This document shows, in pieces, positions 1-8,421 of a stretch of 57,748 nt of DNA; position 1 is the stretch's first letter, and every line of letters starts with the position of its first letter. The stretch is from Gammaproteobacteria bacterium (GTDB lineage Bacteria; Pseudomonadota; Gammaproteobacteria; Eutrophobiales; Eutrophobiaceae), in assembly GCA_021773245.1 (NCBI GenBank), contig JAJFKK010000125.1:1-57748 (forward strand), in the 5' to 3' direction. The notes under the pieces were generated by a model, which worked only from the letters and a program-made list of their open reading frames with translations, was not told the DNA's origin and searched no databases. The position numbers and the translations under genes are program-made.

Positions 1-162
1 TTGTTCAGCGCGTAAACGCGCTTCTTCTTCGGCTTTAGCTTTCGCTTCTTGTTCAGCGCGTAACCGCGCTTCTTCTTCGGCTTTAGCTTTCGCTTCTTGT
101 TCAGCACGTAACCGCGCTTCTTCTTCGGCTTTAGCTTTCGCTTCTTGTTCAGCTTTGGCTTC
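1..162. repeat. 48-bp tandem repeats encoding 16-residue coiled-coil units
   Basis: Units begin at 1, 49 and 97, each starting TTGTTCAGC, and a degenerate fourth begins at 145. Copies are nearly identical. On the minus strand each unit encodes EAKAKAEEEARLRAEQ, inside the response regulator gene. Because 48 is a multiple of three, copy number can change without a frameshift. The array continues past the left edge, so total copy number is unknown. Confidence 0.95.
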
Positions 163-1332
163 AATTGCTGTAGCAATTTTTAAAGCGGACTCAGCCTTTT
201 CTTTTGCTTCTTCAGCTATCTTAAGTTCAGTTTCAAGTCTTTTTTTATCTTCTTGTTCGGCTATTATTTTAGCTTCAGCTTTTTCTTTTTCTTCAGCAAT
301 TGCCTTTAATTCAGTTTCAAGGTTTTCTTTTTCTTCAATTGTTTTTAGAATTATTTCGTTATCATCTGGAACGTTTTTCGTTTCTTCTAAAAATTCAGAT
401 TGTTTTGGTATTACGTCAGTTTCTTTCCAAATATAATGGGAATTACCTTTAGTTTTACTAGCGTGTTCACAAGCTAAGGAAGCGATGTAAATTAATCGTT
501 CAGCAGGTTCATTGTATACACCAAGTTTTAGTACGCCTATGCTCACTGAAAACTTATATTTTTCTTCTGAAAATTTAAATGTGCATTTAGAGAGGTGTTT
601 TGATAAACCTTGCATATTGAAATCTAGAGTTTCTAAATTAATGGGGTAATCTATTTGTACTCCAATTTCTGTATCACTAATTTTTGTTATATTGGGGTTG
701 CATGCACCAAGTTTAAAAACTTCAAAACTATTTTTGGCAATATGATTTATTAAGTTATCTCTGCCAATAATACCTATTTCTTCTTCTAATATGTCTATGT
801 CGTCTGGTTTTATTACAACGAGTGCTCGTTCAATTTCCTTTCGGCTGAAGGCTTGCTCAAGATTTTCATAAAAAACTTCTTTGCTAAATGATCTATTATG
901 CTGAGTAATTTCCTGTTGTTTTACACGTGCAGATTTTTTTTCTTCCCATGCGTGAATGATTGATTGCTTTAATTTGTCTTTGGTTAATGACTGTTTTGGT
1001 TGGTATTCATGAATACCTAAGTTAATAGCTCGGATGGCAATTTCTTCCGTTCCTGCACCAGTAAGCATAATTGTTGCCGGAAATGAATGTTTTTTATGGT
1101 GTTTGTGAAGAATATCAAGTCCAGTTGTGCCTACAATTGATAGATGATAATCAAGTAATAAAACATCTATTTCCGACCAGTCAAAATCATCATCCGGGAC
1201 ACCTTCAAAAACAGGGTCGTATTCAATAGTTTCTATGCCGGGCAACAGTTTATCAATAAAGGTCTTTATTAATTTACGATAATCAGAATTATCATCGATG
1301 ATTAATACTTTTTCTAAGTTTGAGTCAGACAT
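1..1332 (-). CDS. Response regulator with degenerate GGDEF-like domain and repeat coiled coil (partial)
   Basis: This frame is open from an ATG at 1332 to the window edge (444 codons, no stop), so the gene is cut and is absent from the ORF track. Residues 1-125 form a receiver domain: acidic pair DD at 13-14, phospho-acceptor D61 in LLLDYH, T91 in MLTGAG, and K113. Residues about 155-303 look like a GGDEF fold that has lost its signature: SDTEIG lies near the expected position, followed by VSIGVLKL and an ASLACEHASKTKGNS ending typical of the family. It probably does not make c-di-GMP. Residues about 320-444 are a charged helix ending in 16-residue repeats. In FimX-like proteins an EAL domain can follow such a module; whether one lies beyond the edge is unknown. 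It sits 75 bp downstream of the cNMP-binding gene on the same strand, probably as one operon. Confidence 0.8.
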   Translation of the reverse strand, partial: MSDSNLEKVLIIDDNSDYRKLIKTFIDKLLPGIETIEYDPVFEGVPDDDFDWSEIDVLLLDYHLSIVGTTGLDILHKHHKKHSFPATIMLTGAGTEEIAIRAINLGIHEYQPKQSLTKDKLKQSIIHAWEEKKSARVKQQEITQHNRSFSKEVFYENLEQAFSRKEIERALVVIKPDDIDILEEEIGIIGRDNLINHIAKNSFEVFKLGACNPNITKISDTEIGVQIDYPINLETLDFNMQGLSKHLSKCTFKFSEEKYKFSVSIGVLKLGVYNEPAERLIYIASLACEHASKTKGNSHYIWKETDVIPKQSEFLEETKNVPDDNEIILKTIEEKENLETELKAIAEEKEKAEAKIIAEQEDKKRLETELKIAEEAKEKAESALKIATAIEAKAEQEAKAKAEEEARLRAEQEAKAKAEEEARLRAEQEAKAKAEEEARLRAEQ

Positions 1333-1407
1333 AGATATAGTGTTTTTTTAGATTCTTGCGACAATTTAATTATTCTTCGGGATTACTTTATGTGTATATA
1401 ACTATTA

Positions 1408-2040
1408 TTAATTATCAGAGTCTTTTAATCTTTCATTCGTTTCTGCTTGTCGACGATTAATAACCTCTAAAAAGGAATGAGCCACATGAGGAACATGTTC
1501 GAAATAATGAGTCAAGTTTTTATATGGTGCTGATAGAAGTTCTGTAGGAACAATTGTTCTTACCGATGCGGTACGAATACCGCCTTGAAAATAACCCATT
1601 TCACCGATAGGTTCTACCGGGCTTACAAAAGCGATATGAATTTCATCACCATTATCATCTTTTGTAAAAACTTCCAGCTTTCCCTCAACTAATATATAGA
1701 GTGTCGGGTCATTCTCTCCTTCAAAGATAAACTGTTTATCAGCACTTAAACTGATTTCAGTAAATTGATTTCCGATGGCAGATAATTCAGACCTATTGAG
1801 TGATGCAAAAACGGGGCATAAACCCAGTCTATCAGCACGTTGTTGACGCAACGCATTTTTTAGCTCTTCTTCATCAATAATTTCCAGTTCGATTAATAAC
1901 TCACCAATACGTTTTTGAGTTTTTCCAGAGACTTTGTCATCACGTTTTTTTTGCATCGCTATTCTGATAGAGCCACGTGAGCACGATAAATACTCTCCTA
2001 ACAAGCGTGGATGTGGTTTTTCTTCTTTATTATCAGTCAC
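1408..2040 (-). CDS. Cyclic-nucleotide-binding domain protein with MshEN-like segment
   Basis: 210 aa starting at GTG (2040), with AAGGAAC about 9 nt upstream. Residues about 42-70 (RIGELLIELEIIDEEELKNALRQQ) resemble the N-terminal T2SS/MshEN-type helical segment, which in some proteins binds c-di-GMP; that is a family-level hint only. Residues about 75-195 form a cNMP-binding beta roll, with SADKQFIFEGENDPTLYILVEGKLEVF followed by GEMGYFQGGIRTASVRT, the phosphate-binding-cassette region. There is no DNA-binding helix-turn-helix after it, so it is not a CRP-type regulator. The response regulator gene follows downstream, suggesting a shared signalling role. Confidence 0.8.
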   Translation of the reverse strand: MTDNKEEKPHPRLLGEYLSCSRGSIRIAMQKKRDDKVSGKTQKRIGELLIELEIIDEEELKNALRQQRADRLGLCPVFASLNRSELSAIGNQFTEISLSADKQFIFEGENDPTLYILVEGKLEVFTKDDNGDEIHIAFVSPVEPIGEMGYFQGGIRTASVRTIVPTELLSAPYKNLTHYFEHVPHVAHSFLEVINRRQAETNERLKDSDN

Positions 2041-2354
2041 AGGAATAGTTCCTTAACGTAAGTTATTAATGTATTTAGAAATTTTAGAAGATACGACAGC
2101 TTATGGCAAAATAAATTCAGGTAAATTTAGGGGACTGTTCTCATTTTAAGTAATTATGGATAATATCTAATTGATTCTTGGTCGAAAGCAACAAATTGTT
2201 CGATTAAGCGAATGTGGCTGAAATATGGGGTTATTAAGCTTTTTTGAACCAATATGTATGAATGCTAGCCCAATAGTGAGATAGATATTTTGTAGTTACT
2301 GTATTACTTGCTGAAATATAAACAAATATTAATAGATTAGGTTAAATTAAACAG
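2041..2354. other. Intergenic region between divergent genes, no gene seen
   Basis: 314 bp between the minus-strand cNMP gene and the plus-strand secreted protein. It must hold promoters for both directions, but I could not assign a convincing -35/-10 pair. The longest ATG frame seen is a 26-codon stretch from 2069 without a good ribosome binding site, which I do not call as a gene. Confidence 0.5.
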
Positions 2355-2720
2355 ATGAATAGAATTATTATAACGGCATTGCTGACGTTTTTGGCACTAC
2401 ATGTTTCTGCGCAGGGCTTGCCCGGTCGACATGAGTTAAAACAAAATGACCTAGGCGAATATTACGTGGTGAACAAGGATGGCATCACGATGATTGAGGC
2501 TTCGATTTTGAAAATGGGGTTTAGTGGAAAAAGGATTCTCGCGTGTATTAAGCATGTTTCAGTGGACACTGAACTAAAGCGTTGGGTTTTCGTTGATGTT
2601 AAAACAGGTGGAACAGTTGATAGTCTAAATAAGGAAAACTGGCTATATTTTCGAGATGAGGCCTATCCTGATTTAAAAGAAATAAAGTTAAAGAATTTCA
2701 GTGAAGAGAGTTGTCCGTAA
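2355..2720 (+). CDS. Small secreted protein of unknown function
   Basis: 121 aa beginning with a clear Sec signal peptide (hydrophobic ITALLTFLALHVSAQG, probable cleavage after about residue 19). The mature part, about 100 residues, is soluble and mixed in charge, with two cysteines (one in the middle near RILACIKHV, one near the C-terminus in ESCP) that could pair in the periplasm. I recognise no family. The ATG start has only a weak upstream ribosome binding site. It lies 28 bp upstream of the DksA-type gene on the same strand, so the two may be co-transcribed and share the terminator at 3099. Confidence 0.7.
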   Translation: MNRIIITALLTFLALHVSAQGLPGRHELKQNDLGEYYVVNKDGITMIEASILKMGFSGKRILACIKHVSVDTELKRWVFVDVKTGGTVDSLNKENWLYFRDEAYPDLKEIKLKNFSEESCP

Positions 2721-2748
2721 AAAGCGAATTCAACCCATATATTAGTAA

Positions 2749-3099
2749 ATGACTAGAGGAACCTTAGATTTATTTCATTTCAAAGAGCTTCTTAATAATA
2801 AATGGAGTGAATTAGATTTACTTAATGAAACTGGTGATAAAGCTGCACAACCAGTTGAGCTAGACCAAACAAGGGTAGGTCGTTTATCAAGAATGGATGC
2901 GATGCAAGCCCAGGCTATGTCAGTTGAGGTTAAGCGTAGAAGGGAAATCGAGTTAACTAAAATTAAGTCAGCTTTAGAACGCATCGAAGCAGAAAACTAT
3001 GGCGAATGTCTCGGATGCGCAGAAATGATTCATATTGCGCGTCTAGAACATAATCCATCTGCAACGCTTTGTATTAAATGCGCAGAACTAAAAGAATAA
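2749..3099 (+). CDS. TraR/DksA family zinc-finger protein
   Basis: 116 aa. The C-terminus carries the four-cysteine DksA-type zinc finger, YGECLGCAEM then LCIKCAEL (CX2C-X17ish-CX2C), preceded by the helical segment RREIELTKIKSALERIEAENYGEC typical of TraR/DksA C4 proteins. It is shorter than DksA (about 150 aa), and its N-terminal coiled coil is reduced. Family members bind the secondary channel of RNA polymerase, but short ones vary and the exact role is not evident. A strong hairpin begins at its stop codon. Confidence 0.85.
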   Translation: MTRGTLDLFHFKELLNNKWSELDLLNETGDKAAQPVELDQTRVGRLSRMDAMQAQAMSVEVKRRREIELTKIKSALERIEAENYGECLGCAEMIHIARLEHNPSATLCIKCAELKE

Positions 3100-3131
3100 A
3101 GCCTTGTTTATACTAAGTATAAACAAGGCTT
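3099..3131. terminator. Bidirectional hairpin terminator
   Basis: A perfect 15-bp inverted repeat, AAGCCTTGTTTATAC, with a TAA loop and its exact complement. It overlaps the stop codon of the DksA-type gene and faces the convergent SDR gene that ends at 3162. The minus-strand side is followed by a T-rich run (TTATTCTTTT), so it likely terminates the SDR transcript as well. Confidence 0.8.
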
Positions 3132-3161
3132 ATAAGGCTATAAGTATTTTGGATAGTAACT

Positions 3162-3977
3162 TTAGGCAGAAGGATGCCAGCCGGCATCTGCCCATAGATT
3201 ACCACTAACAGCAGAGTTAGAAATCATAAAGCATATTGCTTCAGCAATTTCTTTAGGTTGAATTAATCGACCTAATTGCGTGTCAGGTAAAATATTTTTC
3301 TCGATGTAATCTTCTCCCATTGCTCTGACCATAGGCGTATCGGTAAAGCCAGGATGAACAACAGCACATCGAATTCCATGAAAGATGGCCTCTTTGGTTA
3401 AAGTTGATGCCGCACCTTCAAGTCCTGCTTTGGTAGAAGCATAAGATACTTGACCTTTATTACCTTGAGATGAAACCGAGCCAATAAATACAATCGTACC
3501 TCGGACACCCTCATCGGAATCCCATTTTTTTAAACCACGTTGAGCTCGATCTTCTGCTATTTCAGCAATCATATGCATTGCCCAATAGATTGGTGCGATA
3601 AGATTGACATTAACCACGAGTTGAAATTTTTCGAGTGGATAAACGTTTGCTTTTTTTGTTTCTCTATCAACTTTAACCGCCAGCGCATCTCGTGTAATAC
3701 CTGCTGCAGGTACACATATACTAACGGTACCATGTTCTTTTTTCATAGTTTCGAATACTCGATTTCGAAAAGCTTCGTCAGTAACATCTCCTTGAAAAGG
3801 GAAAGCAACTTTTGCGTCAACTTCGTTATTGACTTGTTCTGCAGCAATTTCAGCAGCGTCAGTTAAATCAACTATAGCAATAGCTTTTACGCCACGTTGT
3901 GCAAGTTCCAATGCAACAGCACGACCAATACCACCCGCAGCACCTGTTACTATTGCAACTCTATCTTTAATTTCCAT
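3162..3977 (-). CDS. SDR-family oxidoreductase (FabG-like)
   Basis: 271 aa from the ATG at 3977, which has AGAGG about 6 nt upstream. The ORF-track start 36 codons earlier adds a non-homologous leader and is rejected. The Rossmann cofactor motif TGAAGGIGRA is at residues about 12-21. The catalytic serine is in GSVSSQGNKGQ and the YxxxK pair is in YASTKAG, all in classical short-chain dehydrogenase/reductase order. A C-terminal HPGFTDTPMV segment matches family members acting on acyl or hydroxy substrates. The substrate cannot be read from the sequence. No fatty-acid gene is adjacent, so a housekeeping FabG role is not claimed. Confidence 0.88.
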   Translation of the reverse strand: MEIKDRVAIVTGAAGGIGRAVALELAQRGVKAIAIVDLTDAAEIAAEQVNNEVDAKVAFPFQGDVTDEAFRNRVFETMKKEHGTVSICVPAAGITRDALAVKVDRETKKANVYPLEKFQLVVNVNLIAPIYWAMHMIAEIAEDRAQRGLKKWDSDEGVRGTIVFIGSVSSQGNKGQVSYASTKAGLEGAASTLTKEAIFHGIRCAVVHPGFTDTPMVRAMGEDYIEKNILPDTQLGRLIQPKEIAEAICFMISNSAVSGNLWADAGWHPSA

Positions 3978-4125
3978 TGAGAACCTCTTAATGTTTAGTG
4001 TAAATAATATTATTACCTCATTGTATCGTAAATTTTGTGCGCCGCAACATGTTATTGTGTTTATAATTAACTTTATATATATCAATGCCTTAAAAATTAA
4101 ATCAAGTAAGAGGAGAGTTGTTTTT

Positions 4126-4854
4126 TTAACTTAATATCGCTTTAACAAGCATAACTACTCCACAAAAGAACATTAATGTGAGGGTATAAATCCTGAATTG
4201 GCTCGGATCAATATTTTCCAGATGTTTTCTAGCCATAAACACACCAAAAACGGCTCCTAGACCTAGTATCAAGCCATATCCAGCAATTTGTATACTGAGC
4301 ACACCAAAAGTCCCATAGCTGATCAATTTTGTTAATTGCATGACTAATGAGTTAATTGCTTTTGTTCCTACAAGCCTTTCTTTTTGTAGTCCATAACTAA
4401 GCATAAAAGGGTTATGTACAGGGCCGGTTGCGCCAATTAGCCCAGAAAGTAGTGAAACACTAAAGCCCAAGGGAAAGAACCAGGCCCGTTTCATTTTAAT
4501 CATAAGTTTTGATTTGCTAAATTTGTCTTGTAAAACATAACTTATTAAAAATAAACCAAGCAATATCTGGATAAATTGAATATTCATCCGAGTTAATAGC
4601 CAAGATCCTATCACTGCACCAATAACACTACCGGGCAATAAATAAATAATAACTTGCCAATCGATATGACGTCTGAATAGATAAGCACGTGAGGGATTTG
4701 CAAACAACGCTGCGATGGAAATGATAGGTGCTACCATTTGAGCTCCAAACAAGAAAGTAATGATTGGAATCAATAGTGTTGCAGCACCACCAGCAGCAAC
4801 AGTACTAAAAAACCAGGCTAGTAGGCCTAATATAAATAATAATAAATAGGTCAT
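4126..4854 (-). CDS. TauE/SafE-family membrane permease
   Basis: 242 aa, almost entirely hydrophobic, with about seven to eight predicted membrane helices. The N-terminal WFFSTVAAGGAATLLIPII and the internal SGLIGATGPVHNPFMLSYG have the glycine-rich repeat pattern of the TauE/SafE (DUF81) family, which exports sulfite, sulfoacetate or related organic anions. The substrate here is unknown. The gene is divergent from msrA across an 82-bp gap; both could fit sulfur or redox stress, but that is inference from position only. Confidence 0.85.
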   Translation of the reverse strand: MTYLLLFILGLLAWFFSTVAAGGAATLLIPIITFLFGAQMVAPIISIAALFANPSRAYLFRRHIDWQVIIYLLPGSVIGAVIGSWLLTRMNIQFIQILLGLFLISYVLQDKFSKSKLMIKMKRAWFFPLGFSVSLLSGLIGATGPVHNPFMLSYGLQKERLVGTKAINSLVMQLTKLISYGTFGVLSIQIAGYGLILGLGAVFGVFMARKHLENIDPSQFRIYTLTLMFFCGVVMLVKAILS

Positions 4855-4936
4855 AGTATAAATCTAACAGAATGACTATTCTGCTAATAGTGTTAGTAAT
4901 TTTGAACTCTAGCGACTCTTAATATTCAAACAGACT

Positions 4937-5575
4937 ATGTTTTTTGGATTAGACAAAAAAAAGCAACTTCCGGATGCTAATGAAGCATCACCAGGTCGCG
5001 ACACACCTATGCCAATTGAAAATAGACATTATGTTAATGGTAATCCAATCGCTCCCCCGTTTTCTGAAAATACAGAAAAAGTTATATTTGCATTAGGTTG
5101 CTTTTGGGGTGCTGAAAGGCGGTTTTGGCAGCAGTCAGGTGTTTATTCTACGGCTGCTGGCTATATTGGCGGTATGACGCCTAATCCAACTTATGATGAA
5201 GTATGCACAGGTATGACCGGACATACTGAAGGAGTCCTTGTAGTATTTGAACCCAAAAAGATTTCTTTCTCGACTTTATTAAAAACTTTCTGGGAATCAC
5301 ATGATCCAACGCAAGGAATGCGACAGGGAAATGATACGGGTACACAATATCGATCAGGTATTTATGTATTTACTGAAGAACAAAAAATGTTAGCAGAAGC
5401 TTCTAAGCTAGAGTACGAATCAAGGCTTATTGAGAAAGGTTTCTCTTCTATTACAACGGAGATATCGATTGCACCTGAATTTTATTATGCTGAAACATAT
5501 CATCAACAGTATTTAGCAAAAAATCCAGCAGGGTATTGTGGATTGGCTGGTACAGGAGTGAGTTGTACTGATTAA
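4937..5575 (+). CDS. msrA: Peptide-methionine (S)-S-oxide reductase MsrA
   Basis: 212 aa, the length of the longer proteobacterial MsrA. The catalytic motif [11 protein letters not shown] holds the nucleophilic cysteine at about residue 55. The downstream [29 protein letters not shown] and [13 protein letters not shown] blocks are all characteristic. Resolving cysteines lie in the C-terminal [12 protein letters not shown]. The enzyme repairs oxidised methionine (S-sulfoxide) in proteins using thioredoxin. No signal peptide, so it is cytoplasmic. No msrB is adjacent. Confidence 0.97.
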   Translation: MFFGLDKKKQLPDANEASPGRDTPMPIENRHYVNGNPIAPPFSENTEKVIFALGCFWGAERRFWQQSGVYSTAAGYIGGMTPNPTYDEVCTGMTGHTEGVLVVFEPKKISFSTLLKTFWESHDPTQGMRQGNDTGTQYRSGIYVFTEEQKMLAEASKLEYESRLIEKGFSSITTEISIAPEFYYAETYHQQYLAKNPAGYCGLAGTGVSCTD

Positions 5576-5592
5576 TATTTTCAATATTAATC
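5570..5592 (+). terminator. AT-rich hairpin after msrA
   Basis: A perfect 10-bp inverted repeat, GATTAATATT / AATATTAATC with a TTC loop, overlaps the msrA stop codon and is followed by TTTAAAAG. The stem is AT-rich and the T-run is short, so it is a weak intrinsic terminator at best. Confidence 0.45.
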
Positions 5593-5611
5593 TTTAAAAG
5601 GCAAAGGAAAA

Positions 5612-5743
5612 TTATTTAGTTCGTGGTGATGCTTTCTTTGTTTTTCTTGCAGGTTTTATTTCTGTAGTTTGTTTTTTTTCTAAAACTAATTCGCTTCTCT
5701 TAATTGGCATCATGCCACCAGATGATGTTCTTACATAATTCAT
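5612..5743 (-). CDS. Small basic protein, 43 aa, unknown function
   Basis: Not in the ORF track. ATG at 5743 preceded by AGGAGAG at ideal spacing, one of the strongest ribosome binding sites in this part of the window. The product begins MNYVRTSSGGMMPIKRSE and ends in a lysine/arginine-rich tail, TKKASPRTK, with no membrane helix and no cysteine. It lies 22 bp downstream of the PilZ-like gene on the same strand, so it is probably co-transcribed. The charged tail could bind nucleic acid or membrane phosphates, but no function is assigned. Confidence 0.55.
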   Translation of the reverse strand: MNYVRTSSGGMMPIKRSELVLEKKQTTEIKPARKTKKASPRTK

Positions 5744-5765
5744 ATCTCTCTCCTGTTCCTTATTA

Positions 5766-6281
5766 TTAACTGGCCGGAAAACTGCTTGCAAAACGGTTAA
5801 TCCATTCTTCGGTTAGTCTTTCTTTACTCAAAAAAGGGCCTTCTTTATATCGTTTGTCATTTAAGTAGAGTTCGATATGACAAATTTGTTCAACAATTCG
5901 TAGCTTTGGAGCGTCTTCCGGATGCAGTAACCATAGTCCTATTTCATAATAGTTATCAGATTCTTTTACCATGACAACTTTCCCCATGAACTGATGAAAT
6001 TCTTTACGAGTTGGTATGGTCACTTCTATTATGCTGCCCGGTTTTTGATATTCTTTGGAAGAGAAGGTCAAACCGATATTAGAATTTTGATTCATTTCGA
6101 TTTTTGAGCTTTGCCAAAATCGTAAACGTCTAAATTTAAGTGGAAATCGTTCAGGATGTTTAATAAATCCCTGTAGTAAATCACTCTCGAAATCGGCAGG
6201 CTGACCGGTAAAATCAGGTGGAATAGTTGCCCCAATAGCTGAATAGCGTTGAGTATGACTTAGACTAACATTGGCTAACAT
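5766..6281 (-). CDS. PilZ-like domain protein (tentative)
   Basis: 171 aa from the ATG at 6281, which has GGGAG 7 nt upstream; the track start is a TTG seven codons earlier without support. The core FRRLRFW, then NIGLTFSSKE, PGSIIEVTIPTR, FMGKVVMVKE and YEIGLWLL, has the beta-barrel pattern of PilZ domains. The arginine-rich box is present, but the (D/N)xSxxG box reads QNSNIG, one residue off consensus. Binding of c-di-GMP is therefore uncertain. PilZ proteins act in motility, attachment or secretion control; none of these genes is adjacent. Confidence 0.55.
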   Translation of the reverse strand: MLANVSLSHTQRYSAIGATIPPDFTGQPADFESDLLQGFIKHPERFPLKFRRLRFWQSSKIEMNQNSNIGLTFSSKEYQKPGSIIEVTIPTRKEFHQFMGKVVMVKESDNYYEIGLWLLHPEDAPKLRIVEQICHIELYLNDKRYKEGPFLSKERLTEEWINRFASSFPAS

Positions 6282-6611
6282 TATGATCTCCCAATTAATC
6301 AAGTACTTATGAGTTGCAATTTTAGAACATTATTTAATAAAATCAAGTAAAAATATATAAATATCATGTATTTATAGTTTTTATCTAAAAAATATATTAG
6401 ATATAGATATCGTAATATTAATATAAGTCATTGATATATATGTATATTATGATATTTTATCAGGCTTAATTCATGTTTAGGTCTAGCGCTATTCCTGTAT
6501 AATAAAAAAACGAAATTAGTCTTTTATAAGCGATGTGTGAGTTACTCGGATCACTTTCAAAGTCGTTTTTTATTATTCAAAATTATGGAGCAGTTAAATG
6601 AGGTGTTGTAA
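6282..6611. other. AT-rich intergenic region between divergent genes
   Basis: 330 bp without a supported gene. 6300-6460 is extremely AT-rich with runs such as GATATATATGTATATTATGA, suitable for promoters or H-NS-like silencing. 6500-6600 is closer to average. Promoters for the PilZ-like gene (minus) and the 169-aa protein (plus) are expected here, but individual elements cannot be fixed. Confidence 0.4.
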
Positions 6612-7121
6612 ATGAAAGCAATGGTAGGTTTGATTTTTGCCATCCTGATTATTTTTGGTTTTAGACTATTCTGGCCGTCATCCGAACCTGAAATAAACGA
6701 TGCCGCTCAAAACGAAGTATTTAATGATAAAAAAAATGAACAAGTTCAAACAGCGATTAATGCAAGTGATTCATTAACGTCTGAATTAGGCATGCCTAGT
6801 GATGAAGAAAAAACGAAGTTAATGACTATGGAGTATGAAGCTCTTGAGCAAGCACGAAAAAAGTTAAAACGACATGTTTCTCAATTAAAACATGAAATGT
6901 GGGGACTTAAATTTCCACCGGAGATAGCTAAAGAGATAAGTACGGCAGTGTTGAGTGCATCCAAGTTGTTAAAGAATCCGCATATGTTAGGTGCTTTTTC
7001 AAATGTTGAAGGAATAAAAGATGAAGTTGCAAAAGTTAACTTTGCAGAAAAGTCGTTAGAAAAGGTAGATGAAATAATTAAAGCGAACAAAGACGAGGAG
7101 AGCGGGGTTAATTCAGGTTAA
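6612..7121 (+). CDS. Membrane-anchored helical protein of unknown function
   Basis: 169 aa with GAGGT 9 nt before the ATG. Residues about 3-22 are a single hydrophobic helix (MVGLIFAILIIFGFRLFW) that acts as an uncleaved anchor, with the rest probably periplasmic. The remainder is charged and largely helical (KLMTMEYEALEQARKKLKRHVSQLKHEMWG), suggesting a coiled coil. I recognise no family. Its stop overlaps the stop of the convergent mtaB by 4 bp. Confidence 0.7.
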   Translation: MKAMVGLIFAILIIFGFRLFWPSSEPEINDAAQNEVFNDKKNEQVQTAINASDSLTSELGMPSDEEKTKLMTMEYEALEQARKKLKRHVSQLKHEMWGLKFPPEIAKEISTAVLSASKLLKNPHMLGAFSNVEGIKDEVAKVNFAEKSLEKVDEIIKANKDEESGVNSG

Positions 7122-8392
7122 ATCAACTCAACAATGCAATGCTCTGCATTTTTAGAAACATGAGTTATTTTTACCTTAGAAATTTGATTTTCAAATTCTG
7201 TTGCAGATTCATTATTTAATTCAACACGCATAAAATTTTCTGTGTAACCCACCCAGGCATTATTATTTTTTGTTTCCCACAATACAGCATGTGTTGTTCC
7301 AATATTATTAGTCAATTCTGTTTTTCGCATTGAATTACTAAGGGCATGAAGTTGTTTGCTTCGTTGTTTTTTTATGGCTGAATCAACTTGATTACTCAAT
7401 GTTGCTGCTTTTGTTCCATCACGTTTTGAATATGTAAAAATATGAATATGTGAAAATGAAATTTCTTTTATGAAGTTGATAGATTCTTGCCATTCTTCTT
7501 CTGTTTCACCAGGGAATCCAACAATAATATCAGTTGTAAGGTTGAAGTTAGGTATCTCATTTCTTGCTTGTTGAACTAATTTTTTAAAATCATTTGTTTT
7601 GCAACGTCGTGCCATTCGTTTCAATACAGAATCGCTGCCGCTTTGTAGTGGAAGATGCATATGTGGCATTAGTCGAGCATCGGAAAATAATGAAAAAAAG
7701 TTTTCAGGTAAATCCCACGGTTCTAATGAAGCAAGGCGTATTCTGGGAATATCTGTATTAGATAATATTGATTTTATAAGCTTATAAAGACACGAATCAA
7801 TTTCGCTTCCATACCCACCAAGATGAACGCCGGTTAATACAATTTCTTGAATGCCTTGTTGTTGAAATAGATTGATATCATTAATGATATCGGCTTCCGT
7901 TCTGCTGCGTTCTTCACCTCTTGCAACAGTTACAATACAAAATGTGCATCGATAACGACAGCCATCTTGTACTTTTATAAAAGCTCTGTTTCGACCACGT
8001 TTAAAAATACTCGCTTCGCCTGGTTCTGTTGATATTGCAGGCATAGATTCGAAATTTAATTCATTTAAAGTTATATCAACGAGTTGATCTTTTTGCTGAT
8101 TATTTATAAGGAGATCAATACCAGGGATGTCTTGTTTTATTTTTTCATCAAGACTAGCATAACAACCACTAACGACAAGCTTAGCCTTATTATTGTTGCG
8201 ATGTATACGTCTTATAATTTGTCGTGATTTTTTTACAGCTTCTTGAGTTACAGCACAAGTGTTAACGACTAATAGATCGGCATTTTCTACTGAATCAGTT
8301 AAATGGTGTCCTTTTGCTTGAAAGCCTTCTGCCCATGACTCAAGTTCAGCCTCATTTAATCGGCAGCCTAGGGTTTTTAGATGAATTTGCAT
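7118..8392 (-). CDS. mtaB: tRNA t6A37 methylthiotransferase MtaB
   Basis: 424 aa. An N-terminal UPF0004 domain opens with LKTLGCRLNEAE and continues NTCAVTQEAVKKSRQ and VSGCYA, giving three cysteines for the auxiliary [4Fe-4S] cluster. The radical SAM CX3CX2C motif is CRYRCTFC at about 145-152, followed by RGEERSR and TGVHLGGYG. A C-terminal TRAM-like region follows. The LGCRLN and VTQEAVKKSRQ signatures fit MtaB rather than MiaB or RimO. The enzyme converts t6A to ms2t6A at position 37 of ANN-decoding tRNAs. Upstream on the same strand is cbiX, 29 bp away. Confidence 0.92.
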   Translation of the reverse strand: MQIHLKTLGCRLNEAELESWAEGFQAKGHHLTDSVENADLLVVNTCAVTQEAVKKSRQIIRRIHRNNNKAKLVVSGCYASLDEKIKQDIPGIDLLINNQQKDQLVDITLNELNFESMPAISTEPGEASIFKRGRNRAFIKVQDGCRYRCTFCIVTVARGEERSRTEADIINDINLFQQQGIQEIVLTGVHLGGYGSEIDSCLYKLIKSILSNTDIPRIRLASLEPWDLPENFFSLFSDARLMPHMHLPLQSGSDSVLKRMARRCKTNDFKKLVQQARNEIPNFNLTTDIIVGFPGETEEEWQESINFIKEISFSHIHIFTYSKRDGTKAATLSNQVDSAIKKQRSKQLHALSNSMRKTELTNNIGTTHAVLWETKNNNAWVGYTENFMRVELNNESATEFENQISKVKITHVSKNAEHCIVELI

Positions 8393-8421
8393 GGCGCGAA
8401 CTATATCAACGGAGTGAAAAT

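Noticed and set aside
155-436. 93-aa plus-strand ORF at the left edge
   Set aside because: It is antisense to the coiled-coil region of the response regulator; its serine/phenylalanine-rich product is the complement of glutamate/lysine codons.
2069-2149. 26-codon ATG frame in the 2041-2354 gap
   Set aside because: No ribosome binding site and no recognisable sequence.
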